Assembly (NCBI GenBank): GCA_017550315.1
Contig: JAFZPN010000079.1
Location: 1 to 36,716 of the forward strand
Length of the DNA stretch: 36,716 nt
Source of the DNA: Clostridia bacterium
GTDB lineage: Bacteria; Bacillota; Clostridia; Oscillospirales; CAG-272
Reading direction: 5' to 3'
Made by a program: the position numbers and the translations under genes. The notes under the pieces are model-generated. The model did no database searches. It was not told the origin of the DNA and worked only from the letters and a program-made list of their open reading frames with translations. Positions 29,610-36,716 of the stretch are shown here, in pieces. Positions within the stretch are counted from its first letter, which is position 1; each line of letters starts with the position of its first letter.

Positions 29610-29975
29610 ATGGAACTCGAAGCGCTGGATTTTGCCCTCACGGTCTCGAAGCTGAAAATGGACGCGCGGATCAACTGCGCGGCGGACTTCTTCTTTCTCG
29701 GCAAAACGGACGAAGAGCTCTCGCTCGTGTGCCGCACGGAGGACACGCCGGCAGAGACGCTCGCGCGGGAGGACGGCTGGCGAGGTTTCCGGGTGCGGGG
29801 TGTGCTCAACTTCTCCCTCACCGGCATCCTCGCGCGTCTGACCGCCATCCTTGCTGAGGCAGAAATCGGCATTTTCGCCGTCTCGACCTACAACACGGAC
29901 TATATCCTTGTGAAGGAAAAGGATTTTGACCGCGCCGTCCGGGCTCTCACCGAGGCGGGATACCGTTTCGTGTGA
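29610..29975 (+). CDS. ACT-domain amino-acid-sensing protein (CASTOR/ACT_7-like)
   Basis: A 121-residue protein with two ACT-like halves: residues 1-55 (ELEALDFALTVSKLKMDARI...FFFLGKTDEELSLVCRTEDTP) and 60-121, where NFSLTGILARLTAILAEAEIGIFAVSTYNTDYILV is a clear beta-alpha-beta ACT core. Such stand-alone proteins bind small ligands, mostly amino acids, and control partner enzymes. ATG 29610 is chosen over ATG 29604 because GGAGA (29599-29603) is 6 nt from the first and touches the second. Its stop lies one base from the stop of the convergent eutH gene, with no room for a terminator. Confidence 0.88.
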   Translation: MELEALDFALTVSKLKMDARINCAADFFFLGKTDEELSLVCRTEDTPAETLAREDGWRGFRVRGVLNFSLTGILARLTAILAEAEIGIFAVSTYNTDYILVKEKDFDRAVRALTEAGYRFV

Positions 29976-29976
29976 A

Positions 29977-31056
29977 TCATTCGGCGTGCTTTTCCCGCGT
30001 GAGGAGCATGGCCAGAGCGATCGCCGCGATCCCGCCCGCGAGCTTGCCCACGATGAGGGGCACGGCGGTCGACGGATCGACGGAGAGCTGGAACGCGAGG
30101 TGATCGCCGATCATGAAGGACGCCGGCACGAGGAACGCGGCGTTCACCACGAGTCCGCGGTCGTTCATGTTCTTCGTCATCCCGAACATGGGGATCGCGT
30201 TGACCGAGGTCGTGACGATCCCGAGGATCGATGCCCCGTCCATCCCGGTCCGCGCGCCGAGGCGTTCAAAGAAGCGGCCGCAGAGTTTTTCGAGGAAGTA
30301 CAGGATCGTGAACGCACCGGCGAGGAAGATCGCGATGGTGCCGATCACGAGCATGCCCTCGTCGAAGGTCCCGAAGTCCGGAACGTCCCAGTTCATCACC
30401 TTGACGACCATCGCGGCGGCGAGGGCGGCGGTGAGGATCGCCGTCAGCAGATACCCGAAGACCGTGACGATCTTCACGGTCACGCGCTCGGCGAAGAGAA
30501 GCCCGATCACGAAGAGCGCGGAAAAGAGGAAGAGCGGCGTCAGATTACATAAGAGCGTCCGGATTCCCACCCCGAGGCAGAGACCGCCGACAAAACAGGC
30601 GACGGGGACCGTGCAGAGGCCGATCGCCAGACCTTTGGCGAGTAGCGGCTTGCGTTCCTTCGGCGTCAGGGCGAATCCGACGGGAAAGGCGAACATGACG
30701 GCACATCCCATGGTGCTCCCGACGACCGACCCATTCAGCCGTCCGACGGCGGGATCCCTGGCGAGTGCCAGCGCGAGCGGCCATCCGCCCGAATCGTCGG
30801 CGAGGAGAAGCCCCGCGAGCAGGGACGGATCGAGGCCGAGCTTCCCGCAGACCGGGGTGAGGACCGGCGAGAGGAGCTTGGCGATGAGGGGCGCGATCGC
30901 AATGGGGCCGATCATCGCGAGGATGAGGGTGCCCGACGCCTCAAAGCCGCGCTCGAAGGCCTTGCCGGGACCGAACCGGCAGCCGATGGCCCGGTCCGCC
31001 GCGCCGATCAGGGCGAAGAAGAGCATGATGACGGAGATCCAGGTGCCCGCATCCAT
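29977..31056 (-). CDS. eutH: EutH-like ethanolamine/small-solute transporter
   Basis: A 359-residue membrane protein with about ten helices that matches EutH along its length: an N-terminal helix with FALIGAADRAIG, ASGTLILAMIGPIAIAPLIAKLL, SLLAGLLLADDSGGWPLA and the C-terminal block SVNAIPMFGMTKNMNDRGLVVNAAFLVPASFMIGDHLAF. EutH brings ethanolamine into the cell in eut operons. It is about 50 residues shorter than the E. coli protein. No other eut gene (EutB/C lyase, shell proteins) is in view, so this is an orphan copy or it carries another small amine or alcohol. ATG 31056 follows GGAGG by 6 nt; an upstream in-frame ATG at 31086 falls before the ribosome site. It lies 83 nt behind the CotH gene on the same strand. 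Confidence 0.88.
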   Translation of the reverse strand: MDAGTWISVIMLFFALIGAADRAIGCRFGPGKAFERGFEASGTLILAMIGPIAIAPLIAKLLSPVLTPVCGKLGLDPSLLAGLLLADDSGGWPLALALARDPAVGRLNGSVVGSTMGCAVMFAFPVGFALTPKERKPLLAKGLAIGLCTVPVACFVGGLCLGVGIRTLLCNLTPLFLFSALFVIGLLFAERVTVKIVTVFGYLLTAILTAALAAAMVVKVMNWDVPDFGTFDEGMLVIGTIAIFLAGAFTILYFLEKLCGRFFERLGARTGMDGASILGIVTTSVNAIPMFGMTKNMNDRGLVVNAAFLVPASFMIGDHLAFQLSVDPSTAVPLIVGKLAGGIAAIALAMLLTREKHAE

Positions 31057-31088
31057 GAGAAGCCTCCCCTTTCCGAGTTTTCGCACAG

Positions 31089-31128
31089 AACCCCCGCAGA
31101 GGATCCCTCCGCAGGGGTTTTCGTTTTG
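31089..31128 (+). terminator. Hairpin between the CotH and eutH genes, T tail on the plus strand
   Basis: AACCCC (31089-31094) pairs with GGGGTT (31114-31119), continued by GC/GC and GAGG/CCTC across two mismatches around ATC. TTTTCGTTTTGTT follows on the plus strand; on the minus strand, in the direction of the flanking genes, no T run follows. Confidence 0.65.
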
Positions 31129-31129
31129 T

Positions 31130-31143
31130 TGAAAGCGCTTTAT
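31130..31143. promoter_or_regulatory. cre-like (CcpA/LacI-family) palindrome
   Basis: TGAAAGCGCTTTAT contains the perfect palindrome AAAGCGCTTT and differs at two end positions from the optimal Bacillus cre site TGAAAGCGCTTTCA. It covers the stop codon of the CotH gene, 75 bases upstream of eutH. Confidence 0.5.
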
Positions 31144-33338
31144 CCGAGCAGCGCCATCTCGCCGAACTGGACAATGCCGTCGTTGACGATGACGACCTTA
31201 TAGTACTGGTATTCGCCGGGCGTATCGAAGGCGAAGACGGTCCAGCAGAAGTTCGCGGCAGGCAGCGCGCTCCGCCCGTCCTTGACCTCGGCCATCTTCT
31301 CCCAGCTCTTCCCGTCGTTCGAGCCGTCGATGGTCCATTTCTGCGGGTTGCGCGAGGTGTAGTTCCGCGTGTCGTTCGCTGTCATCAGGGCATAATGCGT
31401 CGGAGAGACGGCTTTTTTCAGGCTGAACGTGACCTCGGTATCTCCCCACCAGGGTTCCCAGCAGTATTTGGTAGCCGCTTCGCCGTCGAGGAGGTTTTCC
31501 ACGCCCTCGCCGCCGAAGCCGTCGAAGTTGCTCTCGATCTTCTTCACGCCGGCCGATTCCGTGAGGTCGGTCAGGGACTGGAGAAGCTTCTTGGAATTCT
31601 CGTCCGCGTATCCGCCGTCGTCCGCGTCGCGGCTGCCGCCGAAGCGCATGGTCGTGAAGTCCGCCTGATGGTAGGTCTCGTCGAGCCAGGCGATGCGCTG
31701 TTCGATCCACGAGGCAAGGTATTCGTAGTGCGCCGTATAGGTCTTGAGCCGCCGGATCGCCTCAGTCTCGCGGTTCTGGGTCGTGCCGAAGATCGGCCAG
31801 CGGATGAAGTTGCGTTCATACGAGCGGAGCTTCGTGGAGCCTTCCTCGCGCACCATGCCGGGCAGGGTGTCGATCAGGCTCGCCTTGACCTCGTCCCAGC
31901 GCGCGACCACGAGCTCGCGGAACCACTCATGCGCCATCGGCATGTAGTACCACGGATTGCCGCCGCCGGATCCGGAGCGCGTCGCCGCGAACAGCCCGTC
32001 GATCGTCTCCTCGCCTTCGTTCGCGTTACCGAGCGAAAGGTCGAAGTCCCAGATCGGCCCGAGGAAGAGCTTGCCGCCCTTTTCCTTGTAGAGATAATAG
32101 CTGTCCCAGCCCACGTCGAGGTTCTTGACGACCTCCTCCGCGAGATAGGTGTCGACCATCGAATCGATGTCCATGAGCGCCTCGATCTCTGCCCGGTCGC
32201 CGCCCTTGAGGGCGTTGTAGCACTGGTCGAGATAGTCGCTGATATACGCGATCTGAGACCGCTTGGTACCGCCGTCCTCGGAGAGATCGCTGTGGACTTT
32301 ATACATCTTGCCGTGAGACATGAGGACGTCCCCGTCGGCGTAGCTCGAGAGCTCCAGGAGATACCCGATATCGGTCTCGGTTTCATAACCGTTCGTATCG
32401 ATGTTCACACGGGCTTTGGAATCGCGGATCTCCTCGGCGAGCAGATAGACGCCGCGGTATTCGCCGTTGAGGTAGACCTCCACCGACAGCGAAGCCGGAG
32501 AGAATGCAACGCCGTCAAAGGAGCGGGTGAGCTCGAGGGCGACGTGGTTGCGCTGCAGCGACTGGTCGCAGACGTTTGCAAGCAGGACCCAGACCTTGTC
32601 CTTCCCCGTGCCGAGGTCGAAGAGATTGACCTTCTCGGGGAATTTCATTTTATACGATTTCTTTTCATATCCCCACGAATTGTTGCCGCGCCCGCGGATC
32701 TGGATGGTGTCGTCATACAGCCACTTCGTGTCGGTCCCGAGGATGCGGAACTCGGCGTGTATGTAATCCTTCTTCGAGCGGACGTCGACGCCCGTTTCCG
32801 TGTCGATGGCGATAACCGGCATATCGAGGAGGTCGTAATCGAAGATCGCCGTGAGGATCGTGCTCTCGGACAGATTTTCGATGGAATCCGCGCGGACGGG
32901 ATCGGTCAGGCCGTCGGACCAGCGCACGAAGCGGTAGCCGAAATTCGCCACGGCTTCGACGGTCTGGGCCTGTCCGTTGAGCTTGCGCAGGCCGCCGTTC
33001 TTGACGGTCCCGGCAGGCTTGTAGTTGACGGCATATTCGACGTAGAGAATACCGTCGTCCGGGATCTCTTCGGCGTCGTCGGGCGCGGTCGGGAGCCAGA
33101 GGCCTTCGGCGTCGGGACCGGTCGGGGCGGACGGTTCCGCACTGTCACCGGGCTCTTCGGCGGGTGCATCGGCGGACGGTTCTGCGGGTTCGTCGGACGA
33201 GGGATTTGCCGGGGTCGACGCGTCGGTTTTCGGGTTCTGGTTCGACGGCGCGACTTTCTGGCAGGCGGGAAGGGCGGAGAGAATGAGGAGCGCCGACAGC
33301 AGGCAGAGCAGGCCGCGGCGGAGATGGGTGATGATCAT
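31140..33338 (-). CDS. CotH-kinase-family lipoprotein with InlB-like repeat and C-terminal discoidin-like domain
   Basis: A 732-residue surface protein. Residues 1-26 form a lipoprotein signal (SALPAC, Cys26), followed by an acidic Pro/Ser/Glu/Asp spacer to about 95. Residues 97-168 are a beta repeat of the Listeria/InlB B type (VEAVANFGYRFVRWSDG). The CotH kinase-like domain spans about 175-560: IQIRGRGNNSW (214-223), KKSYKMKF, VWVLLANVCDQSLQRN and the metal-binding GPIWDFDLSLGN (Asp431, Asp433). Bacterial CotH phosphorylates a coat protein in Bacillus; in this context a cell-surface or cellulosome-associated target is more likely (inference). Residues 598-732 form a discoidin-like module closely similar to the protein at 1-528. 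AAAGGAA is about 12 nt before ATG 33338. It lies 33 nt behind the GH109-like gene. Confidence 0.92.
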   Translation of the reverse strand: MIITHLRRGLLCLLSALLILSALPACQKVAPSNQNPKTDASTPANPSSDEPAEPSADAPAEEPGDSAEPSAPTGPDAEGLWLPTAPDDAEEIPDDGILYVEYAVNYKPAGTVKNGGLRKLNGQAQTVEAVANFGYRFVRWSDGLTDPVRADSIENLSESTILTAIFDYDLLDMPVIAIDTETGVDVRSKKDYIHAEFRILGTDTKWLYDDTIQIRGRGNNSWGYEKKSYKMKFPEKVNLFDLGTGKDKVWVLLANVCDQSLQRNHVALELTRSFDGVAFSPASLSVEVYLNGEYRGVYLLAEEIRDSKARVNIDTNGYETETDIGYLLELSSYADGDVLMSHGKMYKVHSDLSEDGGTKRSQIAYISDYLDQCYNALKGGDRAEIEALMDIDSMVDTYLAEEVVKNLDVGWDSYYLYKEKGGKLFLGPIWDFDLSLGNANEGEETIDGLFAATRSGSGGGNPWYYMPMAHEWFRELVVARWDEVKASLIDTLPGMVREEGSTKLRSYERNFIRWPIFGTTQNRETEAIRRLKTYTAHYEYLASWIEQRIAWLDETYHQADFTTMRFGGSRDADDGGYADENSKKLLQSLTDLTESAGVKKIESNFDGFGGEGVENLLDGEAATKYCWEPWWGDTEVTFSLKKAVSPTHYALMTANDTRNYTSRNPQKWTIDGSNDGKSWEKMAEVKDGRSALPAANFCWTVFAFDTPGEYQYYKVVIVNDGIVQFGEMALLG

Positions 33339-33371
33339 GAATGCAGGATTCCTTTATCGTGTGGTTCAAGT

Positions 33372-34616
33372 TCAATATTCGTCGCTCTCGTCGTAGAGGC
33401 TTTCGTCGACCTCGGCGAGCGAGAAGATCGTTTTCGGGCCGGGATCGCGCTTGACCCAGCGGCCGTCCGTAAAGTCCGGGATGGCGACGGGCGCGCTGCC
33501 GGTGGCGATGGATTCCTCGGAGAGCTCGGCGATGGCCATGAGGGTGGCGGAGTCGTAGACGTCGATCGGGGTCTGGATCTTCCGGCGGACGGCGTTCAGA
33601 AATGCCCGCATGACGAGCCAGTCCATGCCGCCGTGACCGCCCGTGAATGCGCCGGCGCGGGATTTCTTCCAAAGCGGATGCTCGAATTCCGCCCAGTAAT
33701 TCTCCATCGGCTCCCAGCTCTCGCCGGGGGAGCGTCCTTCGATGTGGAGCGCGTGAAGATCCTCCATCCAGAGGCCGCAGGTGCCCTGTACCCGTCCGCC
33801 TCTCGAATAGGGGCGCGGGGAGGAGGTGTCGTGCGTCAGGACGATGGTCTCGCCGTTCGCGCAGCGGATCGTCGTCGTGACGATGTCGCCGAGGCGGATG
33901 TCGGCGTCCGCGAGGGGGTGATCCGGGCCGAAGTGGTCGCGCACGTACTTTTGCAGACCGCGGGATTTGGTCGCCATCGAATTGAGGCTCATCATACGGT
34001 TGCCGCGGTTGATGTCGAGGTAGGTCATGATCGGGCCGAGCTCGTGCGTGGGATAGAGCTCCGCGTTCCGGTGCAGGTACTGCCACGTCCGCTCATGGTC
34101 GCGCTCCATGCCGTTGGAGATCGAGCGCAGGTCGTGCTGATAGCCGCCCTGACAGTGCAGGATCTCGCCGAAGAGGCCCTTCTTGATCATGTTGAGGATG
34201 GTCATCTCCTCGCGGTTGTAGCAGCAGTTCTCCATCAGCATGCAGGGGACGCCGGTCTCCTCATAGGTGCGGACCAGATCCCAGCACTGCCGGATCGACT
34301 GCGCGGGACCGACCTCGAACGCGGCGTACCGTCCGGTCTTCATCGCGGCGATGGCGATCGGAACGTGATCGTTCCAGTAGGTCGTGACGAGGACGGCTTC
34401 GCTTCCGTCGTCCCGGGCGAGGACATCGCGGTAATCCGTCGACCCATAGACCTCGTGTCCGTAGCGTTCGGCGCACATCGCGCGCGCGGCTTCCATCCGG
34501 TCCTCGTGCTTGTCGCAGACGGCGGTGATCTCCACGTCCTCCATTTTGAGAAGCTCGCCGAGCCACCACTTGCCCCGTCCGCCGATTCCGATGATGCTCA
34601 TTCTGATCGTCTTCAT
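33372..34616 (-). CDS. GH109-like Gfo/Idh/MocA protein (NAD-dependent glycosidase-type)
   Basis: A 414-residue protein with an N-terminal NAD-binding loop GIGGRG (10-15) and the family motif LYPTHELGPIMTYLDINRGNR (187-207). YPTH followed by LGP and INRG, together with GGHGGMDWLVM near residue 322, are the hallmarks of glycoside hydrolase family 109, whose best-known member removes alpha-linked N-acetylgalactosamine using NAD as a redox cofactor; the usual motif has Gly where Glu192 stands here. No Tat or Sec signal is visible, so it would act on imported sugars. GGGAGG is 7 nt before ATG 34616. It is the first gene of an operon with the CotH-kinase lipoprotein and eutH, behind a full-consensus promoter. 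A plain sugar dehydrogenase is the alternative. Confidence 0.9.
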   Translation of the reverse strand: MKTIRMSIIGIGGRGKWWLGELLKMEDVEITAVCDKHEDRMEAARAMCAERYGHEVYGSTDYRDVLARDDGSEAVLVTTYWNDHVPIAIAAMKTGRYAAFEVGPAQSIRQCWDLVRTYEETGVPCMLMENCCYNREEMTILNMIKKGLFGEILHCQGGYQHDLRSISNGMERDHERTWQYLHRNAELYPTHELGPIMTYLDINRGNRMMSLNSMATKSRGLQKYVRDHFGPDHPLADADIRLGDIVTTTIRCANGETIVLTHDTSSPRPYSRGGRVQGTCGLWMEDLHALHIEGRSPGESWEPMENYWAEFEHPLWKKSRAGAFTGGHGGMDWLVMRAFLNAVRRKIQTPIDVYDSATLMAIAELSEESIATGSAPVAIPDFTDGRWVKRDPGPKTIFSLAEVDESLYDESDEY

Positions 34617-34657
34617 AAAAACGCCTCCCTGATGCCGGGTTAAATTCAGTTTCCTAC

Positions 34658-34686
34658 ATTATAGCAGACCGGGCGGCCCCTGTCAA
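34658..34686 (-). promoter_or_regulatory. Full-consensus SigA promoter of the GH109-like/CotH/eutH operon
   Basis: On the minus strand TTGACA (34686-34681), 17-nt spacer, TATAAT (34663-34658). Confidence 0.9.
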
Positions 34687-34730
34687 TGGATCGGGGCGAA
34701 AACCCGCGGCGCGCGGGAACTTTTGACGAT

Positions 34731-34771
34731 AAAACAGCGGCACACCTTCCTTGGCATGCCGCATGTTTTTA
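34731..34771 (-). terminator. Terminator after the GH3 gene
   Basis: GCGGCA (34737-34742) pairs with TGCCGC (34757-34762), with extra CC/GG pairing inside and GATAAAA/TTTTTATC outside. Read on the minus strand it ends in TGTTTTATC; the plus strand is similar, so it may work both ways. Confidence 0.7.
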
Positions 34772-34775
34772 TCGT

Positions 34776-36716
34776 TTATCGGATCGCCGCGGTCCCGTGC
34801 CAGCGCATCCCTTCCCCCTCATAAAGGAGCAGATCGAGCGCGCCGGATTCGATGCGCCGCCGAGAGTCCGCTCCGAGGACTTCGAGCGCGTCGGGGGGCA
34901 GCCGGAGCGTGACGTCCGCGGATGCGCCGGGGACGAGCGGGATACGTGCGAAGTCCTTCAGCTCGCACTGGCGCGGGATGACGGATCCCCGGTAGCGCCG
35001 CACGAAGAGCATCGGGACCGCGTCGCCCGCCGTCTGCCCGCGGTTCTTCACGCGGAAGGAGAGGGTGATTCCCTCTTCGCGCACGGTTTCCGGGAGGGGT
35101 GCCGGGTTTCGCGGATCGCCGGGCATAACGGGCTCATCCCCGACCGTGACAATGACGTCCTCGAGGGCAAATTCCGTGTAGGTGAGGCCGAAGCCGAAGG
35201 GATAATCCGGTCTGCCGGAGGCGTCCGCATAGCGGATATCATAGGATGCGCGGCGGTTGTAGGCAGCCGGGATCTCGCCCGTCGTGCGCGGGATCGACAC
35301 GGACAGCCGCCCGGAGGGATTCACGTCGCCGAAGAGGATCTCCGCGACCGCGATCCCTGCGGCAGGTCCGGCGTAGAACGCGCAGAGCAGCCCGTCCGCG
35401 AGGGGCGCATAGGAATCCGAGGCATAGGGACGGCCTGCATTGAGGATCACGATGAGGGGCTTCTCCGGAATGGCCTCCCGGACGGCGGAAAGCAGGCTTC
35501 TCTGCCACAGGGGAAGTGCGATATCCGAGACATCGACGCCTTCGCCGCAGTCCGTGAGATTGCGGGTGAGGCCGCTGTCTCCGGTGTGCCGCACGGCGCC
35601 GTTGTCCTCGAAGACCATATCATGGAACCGCGAAGACGATCCGCCGAGCACCACGACCGCCGCATCCGCCCGCGCCGCCTTCTCTGCCGCTTCCCGGATG
35701 TACTCCTCAAGCTCTTCCTCATCCGCCGGGACGGGACCCGCGTGGTCGAGGATTTTGCAGGACGTGCCCGCAAGCGCTTTCCGGATGCCCGCGAGATAGG
35801 ACACGGACGCGCCGGGCTTCTGCGGCGGGGTGTAGTCGCCGAGCTGGGCATAGACGTCGTCGGCAAACGGACCGATGACGGCGAGGGAGGAGATCGATTT
35901 TTCGAGCGGCAGGACGCCGTCTTTGTTCTTTAAGAGCACGACCGATTCCCGCGCGAGCCGGACCGTCTCCGAATGCTCCGCGAAGGAATAAACCTTCGGC
36001 TCGCCCTCCTCCATGAAGGGATGCTCGAAGAGTCCGCGCGCGAATTTCAGACGCAGCACCCGCCGCACGGCCTCGTCGATCCGCTCCATCGGGACGAGTC
36101 CCCGCTCGACCGCCTCTTCGAGCGCCGTGAATCCGCGGTCCCAGAGGCTGACGTCGACGCCGGCATTGATGGCCGTTGCGCCGCGGGAGGCGAGATCGAA
36201 GGAGGAGACCAGATCCAGCCGGTCCACCGCCACGCCGTCCGCCATGACGATCCCGTCAAAGCCGAATTCGCCGCGCAGGACATCCTTCAGGAGCCACGGA
36301 TTGCCGTGACACGGGACGCCGTCGATCTCGTTGTACGCCGCCATGACGCCCGAGACGCCCGCCTCCGCCGCCGCGCGCACGGGGGGGAGATGGATCTCGC
36401 GCAGTTCGCGTTCGCCGATCCGGGCCGCGCTCGCGTTGACGCCGCCCGTGGTCTCGCCCTGCGCCGCGCAATGCTTCGCCACGGCATCCATGCCGCCGCG
36501 TCTGAGGCCTCGCACCGCCGCCCCCGCCAGCCTCGCGGCAAGGGTGGGGTCCTCGGAATAGCATTCCTCGCTCCGGCCCCAGCGCGGATCCCGGCACATA
36601 TCGAGCATGGAGGTGAGCGCGAGATCGGCGTGGAGGGCCTTCATCTGCGCGCCGACGACGGCAAACGCCTCCTCCGCGAGCGCGGGATCGAAGGTGCAGC
36701 CGAGGGCGAGGTTGAC
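34776..36716 (-). CDS. Glycoside hydrolase family 3 protein, start beyond the window
   Basis: The frame is open to the window edge (it begins VNLALGCTFDPALAEE), so 646 residues are present and roughly the first 80-100 of the barrel are missing. The order is GH3: barrel domain with LDMCRDPRWGRSEECYSEDP, KHCAAQGET and GFDGIVMADGVAVDRL, where Asp (codon near 36237-36239) is the nucleophile; then the alpha/beta sandwich with LTDCGEGVDVSDIALPLWQ, whose Glu is at the usual acid/base position; then a fibronectin-like C-terminal domain. No PA14 insert is seen. GH3 enzymes remove terminal beta-glucose, xylose or N-acetylglucosamine; the SDW of many beta-glucosidases is ADG here, so specificity is open. 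The terminator at 34731-34771 follows. Confidence 0.92.
   Translation of the reverse strand, partial: VNLALGCTFDPALAEEAFAVVGAQMKALHADLALTSMLDMCRDPRWGRSEECYSEDPTLAARLAGAAVRGLRRGGMDAVAKHCAAQGETTGGVNASAARIGERELREIHLPPVRAAAEAGVSGVMAAYNEIDGVPCHGNPWLLKDVLRGEFGFDGIVMADGVAVDRLDLVSSFDLASRGATAINAGVDVSLWDRGFTALEEAVERGLVPMERIDEAVRRVLRLKFARGLFEHPFMEEGEPKVYSFAEHSETVRLARESVVLLKNKDGVLPLEKSISSLAVIGPFADDVYAQLGDYTPPQKPGASVSYLAGIRKALAGTSCKILDHAGPVPADEEELEEYIREAAEKAARADAAVVVLGGSSSRFHDMVFEDNGAVRHTGDSGLTRNLTDCGEGVDVSDIALPLWQRSLLSAVREAIPEKPLIVILNAGRPYASDSYAPLADGLLCAFYAGPAAGIAVAEILFGDVNPSGRLSVSIPRTTGEIPAAYNRRASYDIRYADASGRPDYPFGFGLTYTEFALEDVIVTVGDEPVMPGDPRNPAPLPETVREEGITLSFRVKNRGQTAGDAVPMLFVRRYRGSVIPRQCELKDFARIPLVPGASADVTLRLPPDALEVLGADSRRRIESGALDLLLYEGEGMRWHGTAAIR

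Noticed and set aside
31395-34643. Open frame of 1082 codons on the plus strand antisense to the CotH and GH109-like genes
   Set aside because: It is a by-product of strong third-position G/C in the two real genes; the product has no domain pattern, is rich in Arg/Asp/Val/Glu as antisense frames are, and crosses a promoter.
1-36716. tRNA, rRNA, CRISPR arrays, insertion sequences, prophage genes
   Set aside because: Looked for on both strands by eye; no cloverleaf with CCA-proximal T-loop, no repeated spacers, no transposase, integrase or structural phage motifs were seen.

Overview
The window reads as chromosomal DNA of a high-GC, strictly anaerobic Gram-positive bacterium of the Clostridia, most likely an uncultured gut or rumen lineage. 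This is inferred from: a four-cysteine zinc-ribbon L28; strong GGAGG ribosome sites and frequent GTG/TTG starts; a FeoA-FeoB fusion with a FeoB-associated Cys-rich peptide; a glycyl radical enzyme; lipoprotein-type glycan proteins; and SigA-type promoters that almost all have exactly 17 nt between the -35 and -10. No sequence comparison could be run, so the taxonomic call is inference. No rRNA, tRNA, CRISPR array, transposase or phage gene is visible. No stretch longer than 300 bases lacks a gene; the longest gap (9752-10032) is a divergent promoter region.

Layout. 1-528: C-terminal end of a surface protein with a discoidin-like domain and a membrane anchor. 720-1820: CDF metal exporter. 1984-5248: operon of a MutS-like ATPase, an Lrp/AsnC regulator and a class I aminotransferase. 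5404-5589: rpmB. 5691-6476: inositol-monophosphatase family enzyme. 6534-7209 (minus): ribbon-helix-helix protein plus MscL. 7323-9751 (minus): BadF-type sugar kinase plus two paralogous SIS-domain proteins. 10033-13588: heterodimeric ABC exporter. 13655-15534 (minus): MFS-like protein plus three small membrane or exported proteins of unknown function. 15784-19595: operon of a MalY/PatB-like C-S lyase, GH43 lipoprotein, SGNH esterase and HAD phosphatase. 19811-24403: C69 dipeptidase, FeoA-FeoB, FeoB-associated peptide and YbaK/ProX-like tRNA editing protein. 24527-25618: Gfo/Idh/MocA oxidoreductase. 25678-28306 (minus): glycyl radical enzyme of unknown substrate plus flavodoxin. 28474-29975: tocopherol-cyclase-like protein plus ACT-domain protein. 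29977-34616 (minus): GH109-like oxidoreductase/glycosidase, CotH-kinase lipoprotein and EutH. 34776-36716 (minus): GH3 glycosidase, cut by the window end.

The common theme is use of plant or host glycans (GH43, GH3, GH109-like, SGNH esterase, amino-sugar-type kinase and SIS proteins) together with anaerobic radical chemistry and iron(II) uptake. The least explained units are the MFS/small-membrane-protein operon at 13655-15534, the glycyl radical enzyme paired with a flavodoxin but with no activase in view, and a discoidin-like domain shared by two surface proteins at opposite ends of the window.
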